Of a stretch of DNA of 26,873 nt, positions 14,714-23,157 are shown in pieces; position 1 is the stretch's first letter; every line of letters begins with the position of its first letter. The stretch covers positions 1 through 26,873 of the forward strand of contig CAMYNC010000035.1 of the NCBI GenBank assembly GCA_947259685.1, read 5' to 3'. The notes below the pieces were generated by a model. It searched no databases and was not told the DNA's origin. It was given only the letters and a program-made list of their open reading frames with translations. The DNA is from an uncultured Desulfuromonadales bacterium. GTDB lineage: Bacteria; Desulfobacterota; Desulfuromonadia; Desulfuromonadales; Geopsychrobacteraceae. A program made the position numbers and the translations under genes.

Positions 14714-14757
14714 AACTCCAAAAATCGGGGCGAAGTTTTGCCTCGCCCGGTTTTTTT
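14714..14757. terminator. Bidirectional-type terminator between rsmB and rpe
   Basis: A GGGCGA/TCGCCC stem (14728-14733 with 14743-14748) is flanked by A5 (14720-14724) on one side and T7 (14751-14757) on the other, so it could act on either strand. On the minus strand it ends the rsmB transcript 8 nt after its stop. rpe would then need read-through or a promoter inside rsmB. Confidence 0.55.
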
Positions 14758-16114
14758 AGTCCAACCGCCTAAAGCGCGCGGCGAAAAAAGCATCCATGCC
14801 ATCATGACGATGGGGATAGCTGCGCAGAGTGCCCTGCTCGGTGAACAACTCCTCCCACTGCGGCACAACATGTTCGCGCAGGTCCTCAAGCACAAACTGC
14901 GAATGGGAGTCGAGAAAATCCTTGATTGCCTGATCGGTTTCCAGCAAGGAAAAGCTGCAGACCGAATAGAGCAGCTTGCCCCCCGGCTTAACCAGCGGTG
15001 CGACATTAAACAAAATTTCTTGTTGCAGTTCAGCCAGTTCACGGATATTGACCGCTGACTTGTTCCAGCGACTTTCCGGGTTGCGCCGCAGCACTCCCAG
15101 GCCACTGCAGGGTGCGTCAAGCAGCACCCGGTCGTAACTCTGGTCTTCGCTGGGATCGGGGCGGTCAGTCAAATCCCATTGCTGGGGGGAGATATTTGTG
15201 CAACCAAGCCGCTTAGCACCCTGTTTAATCAGCGCAACCCGCTGCGGGTGTTTGTCAAGCGCGACGATTTCAGCTTGATTTTGTGTCAGGGCGGCCAAAT
15301 GGGTGGTTTTCCCTCCGGGGGCGGCACAGCTGTCGAGAATCCGCTGCCCGGCCCTCGCGTCGAGCAGATGGGCGATCAGCATGCTCGCTTCATCCTGCAC
15401 CTGATACCAGCCCTCGGCATCTCCCGGCAGGCGGCCTTCACCGCGTTTTTCGATGACAATCCCTTCCGGGGCATAGCTGCAGGCACGTGCCTGGTGGCCG
15501 GCGTCGGCCAGTGAGGAAAGAACTTCTTCCCGGGTAGTTTTTAAGGTATTGACCCGTAAGCTGAAGGGGGCTGCTGCGGCCAAAGCCTCGCCGAGCGCCT
15601 GCGCTTCGGCATTCGGCAACAAGCGCATGAGTTCTTTGCTCAACCAGACCGGCATACTGCAAACATGTTGTAAATAGCGACGGATGTTCTCAGGCTGAGG
15701 CCAATCGATTTCAGCCTTGCCCCGCTCCAGGGAACGCAGGATGCCATTAACAAAGCCGGCGGCTTTTTCCTGGCCCAATTCGCGAACCAATTCAACACTC
15801 GAATTGACCGCCGCGTGGGCCGGGATGCGATCCAGCTCCAGCAATTGGTACGCACCCAGTCGCAGCACCCGCAGGATATCCGCTTGCATCCGATGCAAAG
15901 GCCGGTCGCAAAACTGAATCAAGGCAAAGTCGATGCGCATGCGCAGCCGGAGCACTCCGTAAACCAGTTCGGTGACCAGGCCACGATCACGGCTGTCAAG
16001 CTGCGAACGGTTCAGGGTGCTGTCCAGCACCAGGTCAGCAAATGCCCCCTCATCAACCCGCAGCAGAATTTCATAAGCCGCCCGCCGCGGACTGTCACTC
16101 GGTCGCGAAGCCAA
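14756..16114 (-). CDS. rsmB: 16S rRNA (cytosine-967-C5)-methyltransferase RsmB
   Basis: RsmB methylates C967 of 16S rRNA using S-adenosylmethionine. The 452 residues contain an N-terminal NusB-like RNA-binding domain (about 10-140). The Fmu/NOL1 methyltransferase domain shows LDSCAAPGGKTTHLA (SAM binding), DAPCSGLGVLRRNPE (first catalytic Cys) and LLYSVCSF (second Cys). The length is usual. The start is TTG, directly after the htpX stop, with AAGGA 12 nt upstream inside htpX, so translation is probably coupled to htpX. Confidence 0.95.
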   Translation of the reverse strand: MASRPSDSPRRAAYEILLRVDEGAFADLVLDSTLNRSQLDSRDRGLVTELVYGVLRLRMRIDFALIQFCDRPLHRMQADILRVLRLGAYQLLELDRIPAHAAVNSSVELVRELGQEKAAGFVNGILRSLERGKAEIDWPQPENIRRYLQHVCSMPVWLSKELMRLLPNAEAQALGEALAAAAPFSLRVNTLKTTREEVLSSLADAGHQARACSYAPEGIVIEKRGEGRLPGDAEGWYQVQDEASMLIAHLLDARAGQRILDSCAAPGGKTTHLAALTQNQAEIVALDKHPQRVALIKQGAKRLGCTNISPQQWDLTDRPDPSEDQSYDRVLLDAPCSGLGVLRRNPESRWNKSAVNIRELAELQQEILFNVAPLVKPGGKLLYSVCSFSLLETDQAIKDFLDSHSQFVLEDLREHVVPQWEELFTEQGTLRSYPHRHDGMDAFFAARFRRLD

Positions 16115-16945
16115 TTAAAGCTGCATTCCTTCGAGGCGGCGGATCCGTTCTTCCATCGGTGGGTGGGTGGAAAACAGCGCCGTCAGCTTTTTACCGCTCA
16201 GTGGGCTGACAATAAACATGTGCGCGGTCGCTTCGTTGACCTTTTGCATCGGTATCTGCTTGTTTGCCATCTCCAATTTGCGCAGCGCGCCGGCCAGCGA
16301 ATGGGGGTTGCCGCAGTAGCGGGCGCCGGTGGCATCGGCCGCATATTCCCGCGAGCGGGAGATCGCCATCTGCACCAGCATGGCGGCGATCGGTGCGAGA
16401 ATCATCATGCCGATCATGGCGAGGGGATTGCTCCCCTCTTCATCGTCGCCACCGCCGAAAATCATGGCAAATTGGGCCATGTGCGCCAGGTAGCTGATCG
16501 CCCCGGCGAAGGTTGCCGCAATTGAACCGATCAGGATGTCGCGGTTTTGCACATGGGCCATTTCGTGGGCCATCACCCCTTTGAGCTCTTCGCGGGAGAG
16601 GACCTGCAGGATTCCTTCGGTGGCAGCGACCACCGCGTGTTTCGGATTGCGCCCAGTGGCAAAGGCGTTGGGGGTCGGTTGCGGCAGGGTATAGACCCGC
16701 GGCATGATCAGGTTGTTCTGTTGACAGATTTCGGCGACCACCTCATACAGCGGCCCGCTCTCCACCTGCTGTCCTTTGTACATCTTGATGACGACTTTGT
16801 CGGAGAACCAGTAGGAGCCGAGGTTCATCACCCCGGCCATGATCAGCGCAATGGTTGCGCCCCCCTGACCGCCGATGGCAGCACCGGCACCGACCAGCAC
16901 CAGAGTCAACAGGGTCATCAGCATCACAGTTCGCATTGTGTTCAT
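16115..16945 (-). CDS. htpX: Zinc metalloprotease HtpX
   Basis: HtpX is an inner-membrane zinc protease that degrades damaged membrane proteins under heat or envelope stress. The 276-residue protein has two N-terminal membrane helices (about 5-22 and 29-47). The zinc motif is HEMAH (His127, Glu128, His131), and SREYAAD supplies the third ligand. Two further hydrophobic segments follow, then the C-terminal [10 protein letters not shown] typical of the family. The GAGGAT ribosome binding site is well placed. It abuts rsmB with no gap. Confidence 0.96.
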   Translation of the reverse strand: MNTMRTVMLMTLLTLVLVGAGAAIGGQGGATIALIMAGVMNLGSYWFSDKVVIKMYKGQQVESGPLYEVVAEICQQNNLIMPRVYTLPQPTPNAFATGRNPKHAVVAATEGILQVLSREELKGVMAHEMAHVQNRDILIGSIAATFAGAISYLAHMAQFAMIFGGGDDEEGSNPLAMIGMMILAPIAAMLVQMAISRSREYAADATGARYCGNPHSLAGALRKLEMANKQIPMQKVNEATAHMFIVSPLSGKKLTALFSTHPPMEERIRRLEGMQL

Positions 16946-17014
16946 TTTTTATCCTCGTTCTTGTTTTCTGACGGGTGAATGCCAGCCTCGCTTAACCAAT
17001 TAAAGTATTTCATC

Positions 17015-17800
17015 TCAAGCCGTTTTGGGAATGACGTAGTGTTTCAGTGCCTGCTCCACATCCGGCAACAGAATGTGGGTATTGAAGCAGGGGCCGTTGG
17101 GCCGCTGGTTGAGCACCCCGATCACCGGCAGCGGGTAGCTGTCGCGAATGCCGGAGGTCAGGTCCCGTTCGCAGGCAACGGCAATAATCAGTTTCGGACG
17201 TTTTTCGACGATCAGTTTGCGGGCCAGGGTCCCTCCGGTCGCCACCGCCATGTCGATGCCGTAGGCGTTGGCCAGTTCCAGCAAGCCACTGATATCGCAC
17301 TTACCGCAGCGGATGCATTTTTTCACATCGCCGGTAATCTTGATCGAGCAGTCAAACATCTGAATGCAGTGCGGCAGCAGGATCATGGTTTTTTCTGCCG
17401 GCACCCGTAGTTTTTTCGCTTCGACCAGTTGGTTGTTCAGAACGATGAACGACTGTTGCAGTTGGTCGTGATCGATGCCGACCAGTTTGCCGATCGAGAT
17501 AATCGCTGGAAATTGGTATTTGACGACGATTTTGCGCAGCCAGTTGGTCATAAACAGGTCGCGACCGGTCAGCAAAGTGAGAACCAGCAGGCTCAGGCCG
17601 CCAACCAGCACCAGCACCACGCTGCCGAGCAGCAAGCCGAACAGCAGCGGCAAGCTCGGATGAATATTCTCCAGCCCGACACTCGGTACCCACCAAAGCA
17701 GAAAGGCCAGGATCAGGACCACCGCCGAGGCGACGCTCAACAACAGAATGAACAGCCGCTTACGCGGTGGCTCGGCTTGTTCGGCAGTGCAGGTCGACAA
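17015..17800 (-). CDS. DUF116 membrane protein with cysteine cluster
   Basis: This is a 261-residue protein of the DUF116 family. It has two N-terminal membrane helices (about 15-37 and 50-78) and a cytoplasmic domain with LPHCIQMFDC (Cys145, Cys151) and CIRCGKC (Cys162, 165, 168). Further on are VACERD and NGPCFNTH. The cysteines probably hold an iron-sulfur cluster. Function is unknown; in delta-proteobacteria I recall it next to fmt and def, as here. The start is TTG at 17800, supported by GGAG inside the fmt end, 2 nt after the fmt stop, suggesting coupled translation. Confidence 0.88.
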   Translation of the reverse strand: MSTCTAEQAEPPRKRLFILLLSVASAVVLILAFLLWWVPSVGLENIHPSLPLLFGLLLGSVVLVLVGGLSLLVLTLLTGRDLFMTNWLRKIVVKYQFPAIISIGKLVGIDHDQLQQSFIVLNNQLVEAKKLRVPAEKTMILLPHCIQMFDCSIKITGDVKKCIRCGKCDISGLLELANAYGIDMAVATGGTLARKLIVEKRPKLIIAVACERDLTSGIRDSYPLPVIGVLNQRPNGPCFNTHILLPDVEQALKHYVIPKTA

Positions 17801-17802
17801 GT

Positions 17803-18747
17803 TTAAAACTCCATCCGGGTGCCGACCGGCAGACCGCGGCCACGGAGAAAGTCGGCGGCCGAAAGCCGCTTTTTACCCGGCAACTGCAGTTGCCCGACAA
17901 CCAGCACCCCTTCGCCGCAGGCGATCAGGACCCCTTCGGCAGCAGCCTTGAGGACCGTCCCCGGTTCACCGGAGAGGCTGTTATCAACGGCGGTGCCGGC
18001 GATCTTCAACACCTCACCGGCCAACTGGGTATAGGCCCCCGGCCAGGGATCGAGACCGCGAACCAGATTGTGAACGGCGTTTGCCGACTGCTTCCAATCG
18101 ATCAAACCGTCCTCTTTTTTCATCATCGGGGCATAGTTACTGAGGGCGTCGTCCTGCTTCTCGGCCATCAACTCGCCCGCGCAGAGCCGCTTGACGGTTT
18201 CGACCATCGCTTCCCGGCCGAGCACCGCCAGTCGGTCGTGCAACTGGCCAGCGGTTTCATTTTCGTCGATTGCCAGGCTTCGTTTCAGTAACATATCGCC
18301 GGTGTCCAGGCCGACATCCATCAGCATGGTGGTGACCCCGGTCACGCTTTCGCCATCGACAATCGCTTTGTTAATTGGCGCGGCGCCGCGGTATTTCGGC
18401 AGCAGCGAGGCGTGGACATTGATACAGCCATGCTTGGGAATATCGAGCACCGCTTGCGGCAGGATCTGGCCGTAAGCCACCACCACGATGAGTTCGGGCT
18501 GCAGCTCTTTGAGCTGCGCAACGGCTGCCGGGTCGCGCAGCTTCTGCGGTTGAAAGACCGGTATATCATTTTTTTCGGCCAATTCTTTGACCGGCGGTGC
18601 GGCCAGTTTCTTGCCTCGGCCCTTCGGTCGGTCCGGCTGGGTATAGACCCCCACCAGGTTGCAACCGGCCTCAATCAGGCCTTCAAGGGTGCCGAGGGCA
18701 AAGTCGGGGGTGCCCATGAAGACCGTGCGAATCTGTTCAGGTTGCAT
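17803..18747 (-). CDS. fmt: Methionyl-tRNA formyltransferase
   Basis: Fmt formylates the initiator methionyl-tRNA using 10-formyltetrahydrofolate. The 314-residue protein has FMGTPDFALGTLEGL at the N-terminus and QPDRPKGRGKKL in the tRNA-binding loop. The catalytic regions are INVHASLLPKYRGAAPIN and GLDTGDML, and the C-terminal OB-like domain is present. It overlaps def by 11 nt, the classic def-fmt operon. Confidence 0.97.
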   Translation of the reverse strand: MQPEQIRTVFMGTPDFALGTLEGLIEAGCNLVGVYTQPDRPKGRGKKLAAPPVKELAEKNDIPVFQPQKLRDPAAVAQLKELQPELIVVVAYGQILPQAVLDIPKHGCINVHASLLPKYRGAAPINKAIVDGESVTGVTTMLMDVGLDTGDMLLKRSLAIDENETAGQLHDRLAVLGREAMVETVKRLCAGELMAEKQDDALSNYAPMMKKEDGLIDWKQSANAVHNLVRGLDPWPGAYTQLAGEVLKIAGTAVDNSLSGEPGTVLKAAAEGVLIACGEGVLVVGQLQLPGKKRLSAADFLRGRGLPVGTRMEF

Positions 18748-19261
18748 GCTCTTTTTCCCGCTCCTTCATCAATTTCAGATACTTCTTGCGGAACATGGAA
18801 CGTTTCAACGGCGAAAGCCGGTCGACGAACAGAATTCCTTCAAGATGATCGATTTCATGTTGCATACAGATTGCCAACAAGCCTTCAGCATCCCGCTCCA
18901 AGGTCTGGCCGGTCACGTCCTGATAGCGTAGCCGCACCAGGTTGTCACGCTTGACGTTGGCATAAAATCCCGGCACTGACAGGCAACCTTCCTCTTCCAG
19001 CGATTCCCCGTCACGGGCGATGATCTGCGGATTCACGGCAATGATCAGATCGCTCGGTTCCTCACTGGAAGAACAATCGAGAACGATCAGCCGTTTGAGC
19101 ACTCCGACCTGCGGAGCGGCCAGCCCGACCCCCGGTGCATCATACATGGTTTCCGCCATGTTTTCGGCGAGTTGCCGCAACTCATCGTCAAATTGGGTGA
19201 CCGGTTGCGACTTCTGCTTCAACAGCGGTTCGGGATAATGGAGAATCTCCAGTAGCGCCAT
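18737..19261 (-). CDS. def: Peptide deformylase
   Basis: Def removes the formyl group from new proteins. The 174 residues include all three motifs: GVGLAAPQVG, EEGCLSVPG (metal ligand Cys93) and QHEIDHLEG (His135 and His139 as ligands, Glu136 catalytic). The GGAAGAG ribosome binding site is near the ATG. It is the first gene of the minus-strand housekeeping operon, and a near-consensus promoter lies about 80 nt upstream. Confidence 0.97.
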   Translation of the reverse strand: MALLEILHYPEPLLKQKSQPVTQFDDELRQLAENMAETMYDAPGVGLAAPQVGVLKRLIVLDCSSSEEPSDLIIAVNPQIIARDGESLEEEGCLSVPGFYANVKRDNLVRLRYQDVTGQTLERDAEGLLAICMQHEIDHLEGILFVDRLSPLKRSMFRKKYLKLMKEREKEHAT

Positions 19262-19308
19262 CTGTCTCTTCCCGACGACTTAGGCCGTCATTTATCATTT
19301 TCAAAGTA

Positions 19309-19330
19309 GAAAAAACCTTCATTCGGAAGG
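19309..19330 (-). terminator. Terminator of the TSUP permease gene
   Basis: On the minus strand CCTTC pairs with GAAGG (19330-19326 with 19320-19316, 5-nt loop) and six T follow. The stem is short. It lies about 50 nt beyond the permease stop and a few bases after the predicted def transcription start. Confidence 0.55.
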
Positions 19331-19340
19331 CTCAATCTTC

Positions 19341-19369
19341 ATGATACGTGTTGCTTGTTAAGCAGTCAA
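19341..19369 (-). promoter_or_regulatory. Strong sigma-70 promoter for def-fmt
   Basis: On the minus strand TTGACT (19369-19364), a 17-nt spacer and TATCAT (19346-19341) make a near-consensus promoter, with transcription expected to begin near 19334. Confidence 0.7.
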
Positions 19370-19379
19370 CTGCAGTCGC

Positions 19380-20144
19380 TTATGGAAATAACAGCAGTTT
19401 GAGGGCAAAGACCAGAACCGTGGCGGTGACGACTTTTTTTATCCAGTCGTGACCCTTGTCGACCGCCAGTTTCGGACCGATCATGCCACCTAACGAATTA
19501 CCCGCCGCCAGGGCCAGCCCCAGGGGGTAATTGACCTGATCATGGTAGATAAATACCCCAAGGGCAATAAAGGTGTAGCAGAAAATGACAAACACCTTGA
19601 TGGCGTTGATGCGTACCAGGTCGAGGCCATGAATCAACAGCGCGGTGATGATCAGAAAGCCGACCCCGGCCTGAACAAAACCGCCGTAAATGCCGACCAG
19701 AAAGAAGCTGACCATCAGCAGCAGTTTGCGCCCGGGGCCAAAAACCACATCTTCAGTGCGGAAGCGTTTCATCGGATCGACGGCGGTGAAGATCAAAACC
19801 CCGAGCATGATCAGCGCCAGCAGCCGTTTAAAAAGCAGATCATCCAGACTGATCGCCAGATTCGCCCCGACCCAGCTGCCGAGCAGTGCCGGCGGGGTGC
19901 AGAGCAGCGCCAACTGCAGCGGGAAAACGCCGCGTTGGCGAAAGCCCCGGATGGCGAAAATGTTCTGGCAGAAAATGGCAATGCGGTTGGTACCGTTGGC
20001 GACCGCCGAGGGCAGGCCCATGAAGATCAACAGTGGCAGAGTCAACAGTGAGCCGCCGCCGGCCAGCACGTTAAGAATGCCGGCAACCGTACCGACCAAG
20101 AATAACAGCGGCAACTGCCAGAAATAGGCCACCATCAGTCGCAT
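19380..20144 (-). CDS. TSUP family permease (TauE/SafE-like)
   Basis: This is a 254-residue membrane protein of the TSUP (sulfite exporter TauE/SafE) family with about seven or eight helices. It has the typical N-terminal GILNVLAGGGSLLTLPLL and NGTNRIAI, and the repeated-half signature VQAGVGFLIITALL. Members move sulfur-containing or organic anions; the substrate is not predictable here. Its start overlaps the end of tcdA by 10 nt, so the two are cotranscribed. A short terminator follows. Confidence 0.9.
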   Translation of the reverse strand: MRLMVAYFWQLPLLFLVGTVAGILNVLAGGGSLLTLPLLIFMGLPSAVANGTNRIAIFCQNIFAIRGFRQRGVFPLQLALLCTPPALLGSWVGANLAISLDDLLFKRLLALIMLGVLIFTAVDPMKRFRTEDVVFGPGRKLLLMVSFFLVGIYGGFVQAGVGFLIITALLIHGLDLVRINAIKVFVIFCYTFIALGVFIYHDQVNYPLGLALAAGNSLGGMIGPKLAVDKGHDWIKKVVTATVLVFALKLLLFP

Positions 20145-20905
20145 TCTCCGAGCAGGGCGCGGATCACTTCGCCTGCCATGGTCAGGCCAAACAATGGCGG
20201 GATATAGGAGGAACTGCCGAGGATCACCCGCCGGTCGTCACAGCTCCACTGCTGCTCCTGCTTGTTCGGACAAACGCAGTTTTCCGCGCAGATGGCGGTT
20301 TCATCACTTAAGGGGCGGAATTCCTCGGTCGAGTAGACCACCTTGATGCCGGTTTCGACCCCCCGTTTGCGCAGTTCTTTGCGGATGATCCGCGCCAGCC
20401 GGCACTTCTTAGTCTCGGCCAGATCAGCGACCACCAGCTGAGTCGGATCAAGCTTGTTGGCGGCGCCCATCGAGGCGATAATCGGCAGCTTGCGTTCCAC
20501 GCAGGTTTGCAGCAGGTGCAGCTTGGCGGTGATATGATCGATGCAGTCGAGAACATAGTCGTAGCCGGGCGCCAACAATTCGTCGCTGACGGCGGCCTGA
20601 TAAAATTTATGGATCGGGATCACCTCCGCCTGCGGATTGATCGCCCGGCAGCGCAGGGCCATCGCTTCGACCTTGGCCTGGCCGATGGTGCCGTCTAAGG
20701 CATGGATCTGCCGGTTAACGTTGGTGACGCAGATTTCGTCGAAATCGATCAGTGTCAAACGGCCAACCCCGGCTCTGGCCAGGGCTTCGGCGGCATAGCT
20801 GCCGACCCCGCCGATACCGAAGACCGCCACTGAGGCGGAGGTTAAATGCTCCATTCCATCTGCGCCGACCAGCAGCTGCATCCGGCTGAATCTGTGTTCG
20901 CTCAC
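20135..20905 (-). CDS. tcdA: tRNA threonylcarbamoyladenosine dehydratase (TcdA)
   Basis: TcdA is a ThiF/E1-like enzyme that uses ATP to cyclise the t6A base of tRNA to ct6A. The 256-residue protein has the nucleotide-binding loop FGIGGVGSYAAEALARAG, the DFDEICVTNVNRQIHAL adenylation motif, and DCIDHITAKLHLL. The C-terminal cysteines in AENCVCPNK are also present. The start is GTG at 20905 with AGGAG 9 nt upstream. Confidence 0.92.
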   Translation of the reverse strand: MSEHRFSRMQLLVGADGMEHLTSASVAVFGIGGVGSYAAEALARAGVGRLTLIDFDEICVTNVNRQIHALDGTIGQAKVEAMALRCRAINPQAEVIPIHKFYQAAVSDELLAPGYDYVLDCIDHITAKLHLLQTCVERKLPIIASMGAANKLDPTQLVVADLAETKKCRLARIIRKELRKRGVETGIKVVYSTEEFRPLSDETAICAENCVCPNKQEQQWSCDDRRVILGSSSYIPPLFGLTMAGEVIRALLGECD

Positions 20906-20929
20906 TCGCTATCGACTCCTACTTTATCC

Positions 20930-21034
20930 CCCTCTCCCCGAGGGAGAGGGACGGGGTGAGGGGGGCTCTCTTTATTGCATACCAATCCCCTCATCCGGCC
21001 TTCGGCCACCTTCTCCCTCAGGGAGAAGGTTTTT
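20930..21034. repeat. Pair of inverted REP-like palindromic elements
   Basis: Two related palindromes face each other in the 134-nt gap between tatD and tcdA. The left one is a 9-bp stem (20930-20938 with 20942-20950) followed by a G-rich tail reading GGGGTGAGGGGG. The right one is the same design inverted: CCCCTCATC, a GGCC/GGCC stem (20997-21007), and a 10-bp stem (21008-21017 with 21021-21030) followed by T's. This CCCTCTCC and GGTGAGGG motif is a widely scattered intergenic repeat in proteobacteria. Confidence 0.75.
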
Positions 21035-21039
21035 ACTGC

Positions 21040-21792
21040 TCAGTTATCAAGGTGCAAAACCCGGCAAGCATTCTCCGTTGTGATCCGCGCCGCTTCCTCC
21101 AAACTCAAACCGCGCAGCTCAGCGAGCCGTCCCGCCACCGCCACCAGTGCAGCAGGCTTTCCCGCCATATCGGGTAGATCGGTTTCAAGCACCAGCGACT
21201 CAGCCGGCAGCGTGGCCACCGCCCGCGGCAGTTTGCGTGCAGAGGGGCGCAGCAGGATCGGCCCGACCCCGATTTTGAAACCGAGCGCGGCCAGTTCTTC
21301 AGCGACTTGAGTGCTGCCGGAGAAGCCGTGCCAGATGCCACCGATTTGCTGACCGATCTGCAGTTCGCGCAGGACCTCCAGCAACCTTCCGGTTGCCTTA
21401 CGGCCATGCAGCAGCACCGGCAGGCCCGCCTCAAGGGCGATCTGCAGCTGACTGCGCAGCACCCGTTCCTGGAGGTCTAGAGAGGGACCGGTAACCCCAT
21501 CGAGGCCGATTTCGCCGATCGCCACCATCTTGGGATCTGCAACCAGTCTCCGCAGCTGGGTTTCAGCTTGCGATGACCATTGTTCGGCGTAGGCCGGGTG
21601 CAGACCAGGGGCAGCAAAGACGCCGGGCTGCTGGGCTGCCAATCCCAGCATGGCCTCCCAGCCGGAGACCCGCACGCCGGGAATAATGAACCGTTCAATT
21701 CCGCTCTGTCGCGCACCGGGCAGCAATTCACGGCCGGCTCCATGCAGTTCTGGTGCATCCAGGTGGATGTGGGTATCGATCAGTGGAATCAT
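21040..21792 (-). CDS. TatD family metal-dependent hydrolase
   Basis: This 250-residue TIM-barrel protein belongs to the TatD DNase family. Metal-binding motifs are DTHIHLD at the start, IGEIGLDG (Glu), VLLHGR (His), IWHGFSGS (His) and LETDLPDM (Asp). Family members are Mg2+-dependent 3'-5' nucleases. No clear ribosome binding site stands before ATG 21792, although the N-terminus PLIDTHIH fits the family exactly. It lies 66 nt after the HD-GYP gene on the same strand and is probably read from that transcript. The REP pair follows it. Confidence 0.92.
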   Translation of the reverse strand: MIPLIDTHIHLDAPELHGAGRELLPGARQSGIERFIIPGVRVSGWEAMLGLAAQQPGVFAAPGLHPAYAEQWSSQAETQLRRLVADPKMVAIGEIGLDGVTGPSLDLQERVLRSQLQIALEAGLPVLLHGRKATGRLLEVLRELQIGQQIGGIWHGFSGSTQVAEELAALGFKIGVGPILLRPSARKLPRAVATLPAESLVLETDLPDMAGKPAALVAVAGRLAELRGLSLEEAARITTENACRVLHLDN

Positions 21793-21858
21793 CGCGGCAT
21801 GGTAGCAAAACTGGCCGTCTTTGGGATAGGGAAATGGTCGGAGAAAAAAACTGGTGCC

Positions 21859-22992
21859 TCAGCCATCGGCAAAGCGCTGCTGAATTTTTACCACCTCAGG
21901 CAGGCGCTTTCGCAAAGCCTTCACGCAGTTGTCATCGGCTCGCTGCAACTCGACCAGCTGGGCAAGCTCGGTCAAAGCGTCCTGATTGCTCCAGGCCTGC
22001 TTGTAGCAGCGCTCGTTGGTGAGGGCATCGAAAATATCGCTGGTCGCGATAATTCTTGCCGCCAGCGGCACCTGGCTGCCAGACAGGCCGTGGGGATAAC
22101 CGCTGCCATCGTCCTTTTCATGGTGCAGTTCGACGATATCCCGCAGCAGGTCGATATCGGGTAGCGAATCGAAGCCGAATTCGTCGATCAGGCGATCGAT
22201 TATCGTGCGGCCGATCCCCGAGTGGGTTTTCATCACCGACCACTCTTGAGCATCGAGGCGCTCAGGTTTGAGCAGAATCCGATCGGGGATGCCGACCTTA
22301 CCGATGTCGTGGAGCGGTGCGAAGCGGAAGAGGTTATCGATCTGTTCATCATTCAGTTCGGCTTGCCCTTGACGGACCAGCTCTTCCGCTATGAGCCGAG
22401 AGAAGCGGGCCATCCGCTCCAGGTGATTGCCGGTCTCCGGATCCTTGAGATGGACCATGCCGATACTGACCCGCAGCGCGGCCATCAGCGAGCGGATTCT
22501 GGCTTGGTGGTTGAGAACCAGCTGGGCGAGCAGCTGGGCAAATAGGGCCACCTGGGCCAAAGCCGCGCCGCTAAAAAAACCCTTTTGCCGCGAATCGAGA
22601 AAGACAAAGCCGCACAGACTTTCCCGTTCGAAAATCGGCAGAGTGTAACTGGCCTGGATGCCCAGGCTGAGAATTTTTTGCTGATGTTCACTATGGTTAT
22701 TTAACAGTTGTAGATCATTGATGATCCGTGCTTGTCCGGAACCGGCTGCCGCCGCCAGGGAGGTCGTTTTGGTGAGGGGGCTCTGATAGTTTTGCAGCGG
22801 ATTGACCTCCGCCTGGCTGGCTAGAAAAGATCTGACCTGGCCGTTTGAAGCGTCGAACAGAGCAACACTGACCCGGGCAACTCCGGGGCACTGCCGGTTA
22901 AACATTTCATGGGTGGCCGCCAAGCGCTGCTGCAGGCTGCCGCCGCTCTGCAGTGGGGAGAACAGGTTTTGCTGGAACACTGCCTCGGACAT
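21859..22992 (-). CDS. GAF domain/HD-GYP cyclic di-GMP phosphodiesterase
   Basis: This 377-residue soluble protein pairs an N-terminal GAF-type sensing domain (about 20-155) with an HD-GYP domain (about 180-360), which degrades cyclic di-GMP. HD-GYP hallmarks are ETGNHLERMA, HDIGKVGIPD, KTHSGIGR, HHEKDDGSGYPHGL (the GYP motif) and DIFDALTNERCYKQAW. All metal-binding His and Asp positions I can check are present, so it should be active. The start is ATG 22992, with GGGAGG 8 nt upstream; an upstream in-frame extension to 23028 lacks such support. A good promoter lies 80 nt upstream. The GAF ligand is unknown. Confidence 0.92.
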   Translation of the reverse strand: MSEAVFQQNLFSPLQSGGSLQQRLAATHEMFNRQCPGVARVSVALFDASNGQVRSFLASQAEVNPLQNYQSPLTKTTSLAAAAGSGQARIINDLQLLNNHSEHQQKILSLGIQASYTLPIFERESLCGFVFLDSRQKGFFSGAALAQVALFAQLLAQLVLNHQARIRSLMAALRVSIGMVHLKDPETGNHLERMARFSRLIAEELVRQGQAELNDEQIDNLFRFAPLHDIGKVGIPDRILLKPERLDAQEWSVMKTHSGIGRTIIDRLIDEFGFDSLPDIDLLRDIVELHHEKDDGSGYPHGLSGSQVPLAARIIATSDIFDALTNERCYKQAWSNQDALTELAQLVELQRADDNCVKALRKRLPEVVKIQQRFADG

Positions 22993-23071
22993 GCCGCAAA
23001 CCTCCCTGGGGCAGGGCCGTTGATCCACCCTTTACAGGCAGCAACAGGATTTCAGAACAGGGTAAGGTTAT

Positions 23072-23099
23072 ATTTTAGCGTTGTTTTCGCGTCTGACAA
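23072..23099 (-). promoter_or_regulatory. Promoter of the HD-GYP gene
   Basis: On the minus strand TTGTCA (23099-23094), a 16-nt spacer and TAAAAT (23077-23072) fit a sigma-70 promoter, giving a leader of about 70 nt. Confidence 0.55.
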
Positions 23100-23102
23100 G
23101 CC

Positions 23103-23124
23103 GGCCGGGAGCAAGCCCCCGGCC
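23103..23124 (-). terminator. GC-rich hairpin after the acuI-like gene
   Basis: A 7-bp stem GGCCGGG/CCCGGCC (23103-23109 with 23118-23124) lies 33 nt past the stop codon on the minus strand. No good T-run follows, so termination here may be weak. Confidence 0.4.
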
Positions 23125-23157
23125 AGCAGAGAATTACTTTTTCGTGGAGTCCCCGGG

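Noticed and set aside
15815..16525. A 236-residue plus-strand open frame opposite rsmB and htpX.
   Set aside because: It is antisense to two clear genes, is rich in His and Gln without domain-like pattern, and has no supported start.
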